The position numbers and the translations under genes are program-made. A DNA stretch of 64,000 nt from contig NC_056039.1 of the NCBI RefSeq assembly GCF_004379255.2, positions 30,393,883 to 30,457,882 on the forward strand, in the 5' to 3' direction. Shown here piece by piece: positions 37,811 through 49,192 of the stretch (positions are counted from its first letter, which is position 1; the number at the start of each line of letters is the position of its first letter). Origin of the DNA: Salvia splendens. Taxonomy: Eukaryota; Streptophyta; Magnoliopsida; Lamiales; Lamiaceae. The notes under the pieces were generated by a model. The model was not told the DNA's origin. It ran no database searches and saw only the letters and a list, made by a program, of their open reading frames with translations.

Positions 37811-38427
37811 TGATGATTGGCGAATTTTTGATGGTAATAAATGCAGGTAATAAATATAGATCACGACACAGAAAGTTACGTGGTTCGATTTACTGAGGTA
37901 AATCTACTTCCACGGGAAGAAAGGAGGGCAAATTTGTATTGCTTGATCTGGATTACAGCTTACAATACTGACTTGCTATATGAGATTCGATATCTAGAGA
38001 GCTTAACCCTTGTCTATCTGATCTAAGTTCTATTTATACATTTGAACCAAGATCGTGGCTTGCAGGTTGACAACTGCTTCATACCACTAGATAGATCGTG
38101 GGTGTAGTGGAGGTCGTGGAGGTCCTGCATGGGTCCACTATCTCCTTGTTCGGTCGAATACTGAGACCGAACTGCTGAACTTTGCCGATCAGCTTTTGCC
38201 GATCTGAGAGTAGAGCTTGATTGGTTCTTTTGCCGATCTGAGAGTAGAGCTTGATTGGTTGGCTTTTACCGAGCTGTAGGCTGCGACCGAACTCTTTGGT
38301 TGTGCCGAACCGAACTGAACTCTTTGGTCGTGCCGAACTGATACTCTTTCTTGGGTTTTGGGCTAATGGGCCGTCACTGCTATTGGGCTCGCCATTAGGG
38401 TTTAGTTGTTTAGTTCGTACCCCATCA
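37811..38427 (-). repeat. Inverted LTR within the duplicated arm
   Basis: 617 bp, beginning TGATGATTGG and ending CCCCATCA, the reverse complement of the 3' LTR. It is not the product of a separate insertion. It shares its outer flank with the 3' LTR (host DNA from 41703) and its inner flank with the 3' internal end (40955-41085). Confidence 0.92.
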
Positions 38428-38555
38428 CTACCCCCCCGAAAAGCGAAGTGAATCACTTCGGCATTTTGGATGAGTGTAAGGGGGAGGCTGACGTCAGGGA
38501 ACGTGCCATGCGCGTGTCTGCATTAAATGCGATAGCAAATCCGGCCGTTGAATCC

Positions 38556-39712
38556 AGAGTTCGTCATACTTCATCTGGTCCTCTATGGCTTTTTTCTCAG
38601 CTTCGTTTAAAGCCGAAGAGTATAGCCGCTTCCAGTGAGGTACCTCCAGCTCCTTAGAGTTAAAGAATACAAAGCAGCTAGGTCAGTTCGGCATTTCAGC
38701 TTACCGAGCAGGCAGTAAACCACAACAGGAGTAAAAGAGATCAAGAAAAGCCATACGAAGACACGAGTGTAGAAAGAAAATTTTTTCATTCATAAGAAAA
38801 AAAATTTTTTACACAAGGAGGGCTTCAAGGCCATTTTACAAGAAGGAAGAAAGAAACTAAACTAAGAGAAGGGAGATGAAATCATACTCCGCCAGTTTCA
38901 TCTCCGGCTCCCCTCCGGGTTTCAGCTTCTCCCTCCTTGTCCACCTCGGCTTCAGCCTCAGCCTCCCTACTCCCCCCAGCCTGCTCGGCGCCCCCATAGC
39001 CGATCTGCTGCACCTCCTGCTCGGCCTGCCCGTCGCCGGTCTGCCGATCCGGCTGCTCGGTCTCCTTGCCGGCCTCGTTTTCCTGCTCAACCTCTCCTTG
39101 GAAAATTGGAGCGGGTGAAACAGGTCCCAAGGAGGCAAAGATGGCCTCCATGTTCTCGTCCCGGTCAGCTCGGCAATTACGGACTCGGTCAGCAGAAAGC
39201 AGGACCGAGGAAGACGCGAGCTCGTCAAGGAGCGGCAGACTCTGGAGACGAGCTGCAATTTCTCGGCCATACAGCGGCAGAACGACTTCGGGTCCCTGCT
39301 CAGCATTATCGGTCATCAGTTTCAGCAGATCACCGACAAAGGCCGAAAATTGATTTCTCAAAAAGAGTTTCTCCGCGAAAGCACGGAGAGCCTCCCCTTG
39401 GGCAACCACGGCAGCAGCCTCCCTCTGTTTCGACTGCTCTCTCTGGATAATGAGCTCGTTTTTTGCCCGCTGTGCCTCATCCTGAGCCGAGATCCTAGCA
39501 GCCCTTGCCTTCTCAAAGTCTGCCCTAGCCTGTTCGGCCTGGTGACGAGCAGCAGTCAACTTCCTCTGCATCTCAGCATAGTCGCTGGACGCTTTAGAGA
39601 GTTCAACTGCGACGAGCTTGCTGAGCATATCGTTCCTCTGAAAATGGAAAAAGGAAAAAGTCAACCGAGGGGCCACAAAAAATACAGGAAAAAAGCAAGG
39701 CCAGAAAATCAA
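38556..39712 (+). repeat. 1157-bp direct repeat, second copy
   Basis: Matches 30437-31593 in the same orientation. It marks where the copying returned to the retrotransposon after the inverted block. The sequence then continues normally to the 3' LTR. Confidence 0.9.
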
Positions 39713-40765
39713 GAAGAGAATTCACCTCGGCGAAGTCCGTGGGCCATAAAAAGGGCTCACAGATATGTTCCGAAGGAGGCGCCAAGACCACGTCTTTCTC
39801 TGGCGCTCTTGGGGGCTTCTGAAGCTTCGCCTTCCCCTTTGCCGAAGTCGACTCCGGCTTCTTTGGATCCGAAGAGGTCTTTTGCCTCTTCGGATTCTTC
39901 TCGGCATCAGACGCCGAGCTGGTGGTTTTCGGCCTCTCCGGTTCCTTAGATTCGGAGGATTTGCGACCGAGCTTGTTTAGCAAGTTCACTGCCAAAAAGC
40001 AAGAAAACAAGGTTAGTTTTCGTCGTCAAGGCAGTAATGCATAAAAAAGAAATCCTCACCCTCAGTCTCGTCGTCCGAAGACGAGGAGTCGAACACGAAG
40101 TCGCCCTTGACTAGCTCAGACTCCAAGTACTGCTTCCTAATCATGGGAATCTTATTGAGCTCGGCCTCGAGCTCGTCCAACGGTTCTACCCGAGGATGAG
40201 GAATAACGGACTTCGGCCCTCTCCAGGAAAAGTCCGAAGCCGAAGTCCTATTATAAAAAAAGAAACGATTTTGCCATTTCGGCCATTTGGTTTTACAAAA
40301 GGCTCTAAAGGGCTGTAAAGGGATCAAGTAAAACCAAGATCCCTTCCTCTTAAACTGGAAGAAATTAAGGATTGCCCTCAGAGACAGATCCTTATCTAGC
40401 CTACGCAGTTCGGCAGCAAAGGCCGATAAGTGCCTCCAAGAATTCGGAGTCACCTGACCTAAAGGGAGTTGGAAAAAATCAAGAAGCTCTACAAAAGGTG
40501 GGGGAAGAGGGAAACGAAGCCCGCATTCTAAGCAGGCTTCGTAAACGGTGGCATAACCCTCCGGCGGCGAGTTAGCCCTATGATCGTCGTCGGGAATCAC
40601 CACCTTCCCCCCGGGAAGAAGATATTTTCCGTGTAGGGATATCACAGTGTCCTTACTCAAGATGCTGTGAAAGTATTCTACGGTCTTCTCCCCGGACTCT
40701 TTCCGGCTAGAAGATCCCTTACCCCCTTTCCTACCGCTACCTGACTCAGAAGAAGAAGAAGACAT
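38556..40765 (-). CDS. Antisense retrotransposon gene, exons 1-3 (Transposase_28-like)
   Basis: This gene runs opposite to gag-pol. Exon 1 (40765-40060) encodes a Ser-rich start and then a domain with YLLPGGKVVIP, GYATVYEACLECGLRFPLPP, FFQLPLGQVTPNSWRHLSAF and an FFQFKRKGSWFY block. That is the pattern of the plant 'putative gypsy type transposon' domain (Transposase_28). Exon 2 (39988-39726) is Lys/Ser-rich with a basic NLS-like KNPKRQKT. Exon 3 (39637-38888) is an Ala/Gln/Glu coiled coil. All borders are GT-AG in compatible phase. Exon 4 starts at 38652 but is cut at 38556 by the inverted arm; its intact version is at 30533-29742. With all four exons the product would be about 836 residues. 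Antisense ORFs at this place are known for Tat elements; their role is not established. I chose ATG 40765 over the upstream ATG 40924 because the sequence between looks like leader. Confidence 0.75.
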
Positions 40766-41070
40766 GATTCTTACTCTTTGAAAGTCTGAAGAAGTTCTGA
40801 AGAAATTCTTGAAGGAGCGGAAGGAAATTTTGCGCAAAAGAGAGAGAATGCAGAAGAAACAATAGCAAAAGTGTTCCAATGATGGAAAATGGTAATATTT
40901 ATCAGATTCACAGAGGCATTTCAAATCCGTAGCGCCGTTTCAAATCCCCCTTTTTCTGGATTCAACGGCCGGATTTGCTATCGCATTTAATGCAGACACG
41001 CGCATGGCACGTCCCCTGACGTCAGCCTCCCCCTTACACTCATCCAAAATGCCGAAGTGATTCACTTCGC

Positions 41071-41085
41071 TTTTCGGGGGGGTAG
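41071..41085 (+). other. Polypurine tract before the 3' LTR
   Basis: CTTTTCGGGGGGGTAG lies directly before the LTR start TGATG at 41086. A G-run in this position serves as the plus-strand primer. The inverted copy carries the same run at 38428-38440 as CCCCCCC. Confidence 0.7.
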
Positions 41086-41702
41086 TGATGGGGTACGAAC
41101 TAAACAACTAAACCCTAATGGCGAGCCCAATAGCAGTGACGGCCCATTAGCCCAAAACCCAAGAAAGAGTATCAGTTCGGCACGACCAAAGAGTTCAGTT
41201 CGGTTCGGCACAACCAAAGAGTTCGGTCGCAGCCTACAGCTCGGTAAAAGCCAACCAATCAAGCTCTACTCTCAGATCGGCAAAAGAACCAATCAAGCTC
41301 TACTCTCAGATCGGCAAAAGCTGATCGGCAAAGTTCAGTAGTTCGGTCTCAGTATTCGACCGAACAAGGAGATAGTGGACCCATGCAGGACCTCCACGAC
41401 CTCCACTACACCCACGATCTATCTAGTGGTATGAAGCAGTTGTCAACCTGCAAGCCACGATCTTGGTTCAAATGTATAAATAGAACTTAGATCAGATAGA
41501 CAAGGGTTAAGCTCTCTAGATATCGAATCTCATATAGCAAGTCAGTATTGTAAGCTGTAATCCAGATCAAGCAATACAAATTTGCCCTCCTTTCTTCCCG
41601 TGGACGTAGATTTACCTCAGTAAATCGAACCACGTAACTTTCTGTGTCGTGATCTATATTTATTACCTGCATTTATTACCATCAAAAATTCGCCAATCAT
41701 CA
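41086..41702 (+). repeat. 3' LTR of the Tat retrotransposon
   Basis: 617 bp, TGATG...CATCA. Followed by CCATG, a one-base variant of the CCCTG duplication found before the 5' LTR. Compared with the 5' LTR there is a 2-bp deletion and about two substitutions by eye. Confidence 0.92.
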
Positions 41703-41746
41703 CCATGCAACAATACTCCTTGCCTTGCAACAGCAACAACACTCAT
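41703..41746 (-). pseudogene. Hsp110 pseudogene 5' end (original copy)
   Basis: On the minus strand the ATG at 41746-41744 opens MSVVAVARQG. It runs into the 3' LTR, where the C of CCCTG has become A. This is the true upstream half of the pseudogene whose body is at 21755-22852. Upstream sequence to about 42300 probably contains its leader intron and promoter, arranged divergently from RING1. Confidence 0.75.
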
Positions 41747-44218
41747 GTTTGCTTGGTGGTTACAATTTGCAGCACAGTCACTCCAACAAAAAACAATGAG
41801 CTCACAACCTAGGGCACAAAATCCAAACAAATTCAGTCAGAACAAAGAGATGGAATAAATTGATACTCTATTAGTCTGCACAAGAATTGAATACTTTAGC
41901 CTCACTGGGTTGTGATTTTAAGAATTTTGCTTTGTGGATTAGCATCATATTCATATACATGTCAAGCCGACTACTATAGCTTCAAAAATGTTTTCCAGAA
42001 TCACGGGAAAACGCAATTTTCAAAGCCCTCGATCGAAAGGCTTTGGTATTCTGTATTCAGATTTCGGAAAGTGTTTAAAAAATTAAACACGCAGAACCCT
42101 GAATTCTGCTGAAGAACCTCACCTCGCGAGTGGAGTTATCAAACCAGTCTTCGGAAAATTAGCAAAGCGCTCACAAAATCTATGGAGTTTTCTGCAATTG
42201 GTGTGCGAAATATGGCTACGTGATTGCGAGGCTGGGTTGCCATGCAAATTGTCGGGCCCTCAGCACCGAAAAGTAACTGCCCCATATCTAGGCTTAATGT
42301 TCGGGCCGTTTAGGCTCTTTAGTGGGTCGTGATTTTTGGGCTTTGGCCCAATCGTGGACTCTTGGTGAACTTTCAATTGGAACACTTTTAAATTTTAATG
42401 CTAGTACTCCCTCCATCGCAAGCTGAATTGTGCTAAGACAGTTTATCCCACGTTGGACAAAATTATGCAAAATTTTTTAATTTGGGGCGGATTAGAATTA
42501 AAAACAGTGATCTTGAAATTTGTGATATTTAACACTATTTTTATAATTCATGGAAAAATACCAAACATTGATGTAAAGTTTATGATTTTAAGAACAAATA
42601 TCCCTAACATAAAAGATGGCTACTATATTGGTACTAATATGTTTATTTATATGATATATTACAGTTTTCTATTATAAATATACGATATAAGCCATTATAA
42701 AGCATGACCTCTTATATAAAACTTGTACTACCTTCGTCTTTGAAAAAAAGGAACTTTTGAAACTGCACAAATTTTAATGCAAAGTTGATAAAGTAAGAAA
42801 GAAGAATCGATAAAGTAATAGAGATTAAAAGAAAATAGATAAAGTAAAAAAGAGAAAGAGAAAAAGTAATGAAAATAGTGTTAATAGATTGTTGGTCCAT
42901 GTCTTAAAATAGAAAGATTCAAAAGTTTCAATTATTAAGAGAAATCCCAAAATGAAAATAGTTTTTGTCATGTCTTAAAATAGAAAGATTCAAAAGTTTC
43001 AATTATTAAGAGAAATCCCAAAATGAAAATAGTTTCTGTTTTGAATGAACGAAGCTAATATGTATTACATTGATTTCTTCAATTTTATATTACAGATGAT
43101 ACACTTAAAAGAAACTAGTGTAACTTAAATTAATAAGAATGATCAAGTTAACTAAAATTAACCTAATATATCAGCGGCTTTGAGTACTAATGTCACTCGA
43201 AACTCGTGGTTGGCTCAAGTAGACCGACAATTTTATAGGGTTAGAATTGCAAAATACTATATAACTAAAAAAAGCATAATTTGAATAACCATAAATCAAT
43301 AGCCCACCTCCTAATAGGGTTGTCCTAAAATTAACCCGAGCCCATAGGGTTGACCCAAATAAGATTATCATCATTATTTAATTTTCAATTTTCATTATAT
43401 TTGTTAAATTATTAAAAATTAGTCCAATAATTATTATTCAAACACACTTGAAATTATTTTTTATTCGTTATTTGGAAGTTATACTCATTTTTATATTAGT
43501 ATTATTTTATTTTTGCACTCATCATAAATATATTTTCATATAGTATATATGAGGTACATATTAGTTTTTTGAGTTTGAAATAACACTCATTAATTTGTAT
43601 GTGTAATTATTAAATATAGATATAAAATTATTAATAAAAAAAATATTACTATTATCAAAAAAATTGATCCCGATTGGCCCGACGAGTTAGCCCGAAACCG
43701 TAAAACCCAAGTTAGTGTTGAGAATTTTATAACTCGAATGACTCGTTTATAAATAGCATGACAAGTGCCAACCCGAGTGGGTTCTCGCATCCTGAATATT
43801 TAAATTTTTCATTCATCTTAAAAATTAATAAAATACTAACATATAACATATTTTTTAATATTTATTTGTGAAATTAATAATAACAAAACGCTCAACAAAA
43901 TTAGAATAATAATTTTTTTAGTCGCTTTAGACTTTACCATATCTATCAGAGTTTGCACGCGAGTTAGTCCAAATTTACCTAACTTACAACACAGTAGTAC
44001 CGAGAACGCTCACGCGAAAATTTGATAAAGCTGATATAAATTTGATTAATTCATATCTCATACCATAACACAACCAATTTGAGAAATAAATAAATTCATG
44101 TTTCACTATAACACAAACGAGTTTAAGTGAGGTACCTATATAACTAGAGAATGGTATAAATGTTAGTCAAAATAGAAAGTAACCACATAGACAATTTTGT
44201 TTGAAATATAATTTGTTT

Positions 44219-44567
44219 AAAGCATCACCAGTAACGCGGAATTCCCGGCGGAATTCTATGCGGAATTCCCAAAAACACCTTCTGCCACGTTATACGGACT
44301 TTCCACTGCATTGTCACATTATAAGGACTTCCCAAAAAAAATTTTAATGCAATAAACGGGAATTCCGCGCGGACGTCCTTGGGAGTGAACGCAATGGCGG
44401 ACGTCCGCACGCCCGTCGCGACGGAATTCTGCATAACGCCGCGGAACTACGGTATCCTCGGTGGAATTCCGTATCCGTCCATACCATGCACAATGGCGGA
44501 CGTCCGCTGTGGAATTCCGGCACGCCGATCGAAATTTCACCGGGACGGGCACCATTGCTGATGCTCT
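44219..44567. mobile_element. MITE upstream of RING1 (PIF/Harbinger-like ends)
   Basis: The full-length partner of the element at 34973-35293. It begins AAAGCATCACCAGTAACGCGG and ends CCATTGCTGATGCTC. It retains the 28 bp lost from the other arm. It sits about 170 bp upstream of the RING1 ATG, so it may have contributed to its leader or proximal promoter. Confidence 0.6.
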
Positions 44568-44735
44568 TGATTGACCGGTTGATATATATCGCCTCAAATT
44601 AGAAATATATATAAACGCACCCATTTCTACAAGCAGCCACACCACACTCAATTTCCGATTTTCCTCGTTTCTTCGCTGACTCCGTCTCTCCACCGCGCCA
44701 CCGCCGCGAAGCTACTCCTCCACCAACTCAACTCA

Positions 44736-47700
44736 ATGCCGGCCCAAAAGCGTCCGACCGAGACCATCACTCCGCCTCCTTCTCCTCCGCTACCGCTCGA
44801 GGAAGAAAAACCCGAAGATTCGCTCCAGGAAAGCGAGAATCACAACCAAGAGCAGACCGTGAACTCTAGCGGTACGTCCTCGGATGTTTATTAATGTATA
44901 CGTATTCGCACAAGTTCTATTTTAGTTTCCAGTGAATTCGACCTTCGGCCAGCAATCAGAATCTCCTATATGTATTTTTCTTTTACTTATTTATTTTTAC
45001 GTGTGTTTGATTCTCAGATTCCGACGAGAGCTCTGACTCTAGTGATGCAGAAAAAGACGAGTAACTCAGTTTTCTCTCTCTCCCTCTCCTTTTCTCTACT
45101 TTTCCATATGCGAACTCGCATAAACAGACACGCACGAACACTGATGCAGGCGTATAGATAGATGTTCGTATTATTTATGTATAATTTCTGTCCGGTTTGC
45201 CAGTGCTGCGAATTTTGGCCTGGTTTGATGTGTGAATTAGCTGGTATAGCTTGAGATCTGCATGCTTTTGTTATTCATTACGATTTGGTTCGCGGAGGAG
45301 GAAGAGGTCTGGCAAATACATGAAGCAATTTGACATTCTAATCTCCTGTGATGAAATCCGCAATTCATCTCTGAACTCTTACAAGATAAAATTGAAATCA
45401 ATTTTGTTAATGGCTTTGGGTTTTCTACTGATAATTTCGTCCAGAAATCAAGATTCTGTATTTGATTAGGTCGTGTAGTTTCCTGCTCATGTGGACCAAA
45501 AGTACTTGCTAGCTTAACTATTGAAATTATTTGTCACCGTACAATAGTATTTGTCTTTCTCAATAGTAATTTCATGGCAACAAAAGTTAGTTGCTCTTGC
45601 TGCTCCACAATCTGGCATGGTCATCCAGCATATAATTTTTTCACCACTCTGATATTTTTCTAGAAGTGGAGAAGGAGCTCACTTAGAAGACATCGGCTGT
45701 AATAGATGTCCATGAGAAGCATCGGGCCCGTTTATGTTTTCTAAGCATATTAGAAGTCTTTTATGTCGTCCTAGTCGGAAGTGTAGCAGTTGCATTGTGA
45801 TTGTCATGCACATAATTAAGTAGTAAACCATGCTTTTCCTTGGTGTGGCCAAATTAATTGGTGGTGGCGTCTAGTTGTTATGAAATGTTAATGAGCATGT
45901 TCTATATTGAAAAGCCAAATGCAGTAGAAAATAAATGTGATTATGCGAGGACAGGAAACTTGGTTGTTTTGCTTGGGAAAATTGTGAAGCTGTTTGTAAT
46001 TGTGATAGATTTGGACCTATCATTGTCCCATCATGTGACATGATATTGTGTTCTTAAGATTAAATACGCGTTATAGTATAGTGTCCATTGCTGCAGAAAC
46101 TAGGAATTCAGAATCAGAAAGGCATTCACTTTCATTTTATGTTTGGGATGGAGATAAAATACCCAACTACAGTATGGAGATATTAATTAGAGGAGTTAAT
46201 GACTTCCACAGTTGCCGCAATGTGGCAGATAATATTTTTGTTTGCACTAATCTATGTTAGGCCATGTTTGCACGTTGCAATGTGTGTAAACTACTATTGA
46301 AACGTATTTTGTTCTATACCAGATTTATTACGGTGAAGTTGGGAGAAATACGCAAGGAAGTGCAGTGCCCTATATGTTTAGGTACAGTACTTGAATCTCA
46401 GTTTGTGACATCTGCATATAAAAACTCTTTTATGCAAACAAAGTGTCAGATATCACATGTTAATATTGGCTATTTGATTACTTTGAAAATGCTGTCTTGC
46501 TAATAATGTGGCCAGGAATGGACAATGGTAATATATTTGGTGCCACCCATCTCTCTTTCCCTACATAAGTAATTCATAGCCGTTCATTATTCATTGCACA
46601 GGTATAATTAGGAAGACAAGGACAGTCATGGAATGCTTACATCGTTTCTGCAGAGAATGCATTGACAAATCCATGCGCTTAGGGTACTTGCTTCCATGTT
46701 CTATATATGGTATGAAGATTGGATTTTTCTCGCCTTCTAATTAGCTGTTTACTGATGCAGCAACAACGAATGTCCAGCTTGCCGCACACATTGTGCTAGC
46801 CGCAGATCCTTGAGAGATGATCCGAATTATGATGCCCTAATTGCCACTCTGTATCCTGATATTGATAAATATGAGGAGGAGGTACTAGTTGAGAAATGCT
46901 TTGCCTCTTATTTTCCAATATAAAATTTTATTTTCTTCATCAAGACATCCTTCTTGTTTCTTTCAGGAATTGGCTTTCCATGAGGAGGAGAATGCTCGCA
47001 ATAAGCAGGTAGAGTTTCTCTCAGTTTTCGACTGAGGTGTCTTCTGGTTGTGGATTATGCAGTGCAATCATATGTACACACTATGCTTTCTTCTAGATAG
47101 CTTAAATATATGTAGCCTGTATTCCTTAAAGATGCCTGGATCCCCTCAACCCCCCCCCCCCCTTTTGGCTACAAATCCTAATTATGTGCTTATACTTATT
47201 CTCCACGAATGACTAGTAAACTGTTGCTCCTCAGCATTTGTAGTTAAGAATTGCCTACAAACCAAATACAATTGGCTTAGTGATTCTGTGTGCTGACAGA
47301 TACAAGCTTCTATTTCCCAAACATTTCGTCGGCAAGCTGAAGCACTAGGAAAGAAGCGAACATCAGCCAGAGTTACAGCAGCAGCGTTTGTCAGGCGACA
47401 GGGCAACTATCGAAATTTGAGAGGCCGGCGAAATCGGACAGCTGATCACCAAGGATCTGATGAAGAGGATGGAACTAATGGAAATGATGGTAGCAAAGAC
47501 TCGTCATCAGCTGATGAACGCTCTCCAGACATCAAATCTAAGAGATATAAAAGACGGCGTGGAACTCGGACTTCACAAACATCAGGAGCAAATGCAGATG
47601 GAGGTTCTGATGATAATAATTCTGAAACCAACAGAGAATTATTAAGTGCTTCAGCTGGAATTATTGGAGGTACAGAAGTTTTTGCCTGGGGACGAGGTGG

Positions 47701-48775
47701 CGTGCGCAGTAATGGCCGGCATGGTGGTCATTGTTGGGACAACATCAAACTTTCCAGGAATAACCGGCTTTCAAAGCTAGTTGATCATCTCCAATCTTCA
47801 AAGGAAAATGAAGAGGTTGTAGCTATAGTCTGTGCTTTTGACGTCGCAAATCCTGACCCTCACTTCTTGTTCTTATCTAGCTTCTCATTTAATTGGTCAT
47901 TATATTAAGAGAGGCTGTACAAGGGGATGTGATAGGGTGTGGATAGTGTTGATTTGGAACTAATGAACCTCGGAACCTCCATACACCGGAATAAGTTGAT
48001 TGCTTACTGTGTATTAAATGTGAAATTTAAGTTTGTGAGTTTGTGTGATTGCCTCATCAACGTTTTTGCATGTTGCCATTTGATCTGCTAGGGGAACTTA
48101 AAAGGGTTTTATCTTCGTGTTTCAGTTGAAAGTAAGTCTGACACTTGTGTCATTGCTTGAGGACAAAATGCCCAGCCTGAAGCGACCTTACCTCTGCTGC
48201 AGTCCTCGTTCATCAGTTAGACACTTATGCCAGGTATTTTCTCCTGCGTTTTGCTGTGTGGTCTTTCATTTGCTGAAGAAAATTTTGAGTTCAAATAAAG
48301 TGGAGACCTGAAAGATTTTTATACCCGTCTCTTGCAGTATGTTGCTATGCAGACATCCACTGAAGCTAATGAGATTGAGATACTAATAATTAAAGATTTT
48401 CATCCTGTAAACAACTCTTCAAGTGTCAAAAGTGAGCCTGGCATTCTCAATACTTGCCACAATGAGTTGCAGCTTTTGAACGAGAATCAGACATTGGGGG
48501 AAATTCATGGCAGTTTTACTCAGCAGAATCTGGTAAGATTTGTTCTCTTGTGATGTACAAAGACTTCTTCTGATTCTATTTTGCGTGCATGATTTCACTT
48601 TAGCACATTAGATTGAACATGATGCTTGTGGTCTGCACACCCACCCGCTCACCTGCCCGTTAACTTGTTTGCATGGTTACCATCCAGGAATATACAAGAG
48701 ATTATTAACTAGTGATGACCTATATCTGTTCAGGTTATTGCATACCGGCAGAAGGTGCAAGGCGCATGTAATTGA
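44736..48775 (+). CDS. RING1: PRC1 E3 ubiquitin ligase RING1
   Basis: RING1 monoubiquitinates histone H2A in Polycomb repressive complex 1 in the nucleus. Ten exons (44736-44871, 45018-45060, 46323-46381, 46602-46683, 46761-46881, 46967-47008, 47300-47815, 48126-48233, 48338-48532, 48734-48775) join in frame to 447 residues. After a Pro/Glu-rich start (MPAQKRP) and an acidic [15 protein letters not shown] stretch comes the RING finger at about residues 75-125. It shows [23 protein letters not shown] and NNECPACR, giving the C3HC4 ligands. A basic, Ser-rich linker with KRYKRRRG follows, then [14 protein letters not shown], and a C-terminal RAWUL domain ([24 protein letters not shown]). It resembles Arabidopsis RING1A/B. 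The upstream region is duplicated in the left arm; the RAWUL exons are unique to this copy. Confidence 0.93.
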
Positions 48776-48939
48776 CTGGGATGGAGCTTACATCTTTCTC
48801 TGAAATGAACTATGATGCAGGAAACAAATCTGCTTTTTTATATATTTAAAACTGCATATTTTGTGGATATTACATACCGATAAATTTATGACTCTTGTAC
48901 AATCAATTCTAGTGTAAGTTTATATCTGGCGGCCTCACA

Positions 48940-49192
48940 TTATATATATATATATATAGGAAGGAGGATCGGGTGAGCCCTACAAATATAGGAGGGAAAT
49001 GAGAATCATTTTCAGCTCTTTGACAAAAAAAGGTTTATGTTGTATGCATTTTCCTTTTTGGATGAGTGTAACATATGTGTTTTGAGTCTCATCAGACGAA
49101 AATTTAATATCCTTTCGTTACTACCTTTCTCATTCTCATTCCTCACAAAATCTTATTTTCACTGTATTCCTACCATATATATATATAACAGT
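48940..49192. repeat. TA-flanked short element downstream of RING1
   Basis: A unit bounded by (TA)n runs, starting GGAAGGAGGATCGGGTGAG and ending CACTGTATTCCTACC. The ends are weakly complementary (GGAAGGA/TTCCTACC). It resembles plant MITEs that target TA repeats, but family and exact limits are uncertain. Confidence 0.35.

Larger units (their letters stand above)
31587..38558 (-). repeat. Left arm of the 7-kb inverted duplication
   Basis: This is the reverse complement of 40955-47955. It contains, left to right: truncated RING1 (minus strand), the RING1-Hsp110 intergenic DNA, the Hsp110 5' end, an inverted LTR and 131 bp of the retrotransposon's 3' internal end. Length 6972 bp against 7001 bp for the right arm. 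Most of the difference is a 28-bp deletion near 35150. Joins carry microhomology: AAATCAA at 31587-31593 and AGA at 38556-38558. Confidence 0.92.
22853..41702 (+). mobile_element. Tat-lineage Ty3/gypsy LTR retrotransposon, split by an inverted duplication
   Basis: Extent from the 5' LTR (22853-23471) to the 3' LTR (41086-41702). Without the inserted inverted block (31594-38555) and the 1157-bp repeat it carries, the element would be about 10.7 kb. Domain order is gag, protease, reverse transcriptase, RNase H, a second archaeal-type RNase H, integrase, then a long 3' region with tandem repeats and an antisense gene. The dual RNase H and antisense ORF point to the Tat (Retand/Ogre-like) lineage. 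Target duplication CCCTG lies at 22848-22852. Its partner is intact at the inverted LTR (37806-37810 as CAGGG) and has one change at 41703-41707 (CCATG). The 5' and 3' LTRs differ by only a few positions that I can see, so insertion was recent. Confidence 0.85.
40955..47955 (+). repeat. Right arm of the 7-kb inverted duplication (original copy)
   Basis: The arm contains the last 131 bp of the retrotransposon's internal region, the 3' LTR, the Hsp110 5' end, the spacer and RING1 exons 1-7. It is taken as the original copy because beyond 47955 the RING1 gene simply continues to its stop. At its inner end the element also continues normally leftward. Confidence 0.92.

Noticed and set aside
39350..39949. 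199-codon plus-strand ORF (and the similar 31231-31653)
   Set aside because: Complementary shadow of the antisense coiled-coil exons. Low-complexity Leu/Ser/Arg reading produced by GC-rich codons on the other strand.
37811..41702. A second, independent retrotransposon insertion in opposite orientation
   Set aside because: The inverted LTR shares both flanks with the 3' LTR as mirror copies. A new insertion would have its own target duplication and two LTRs.
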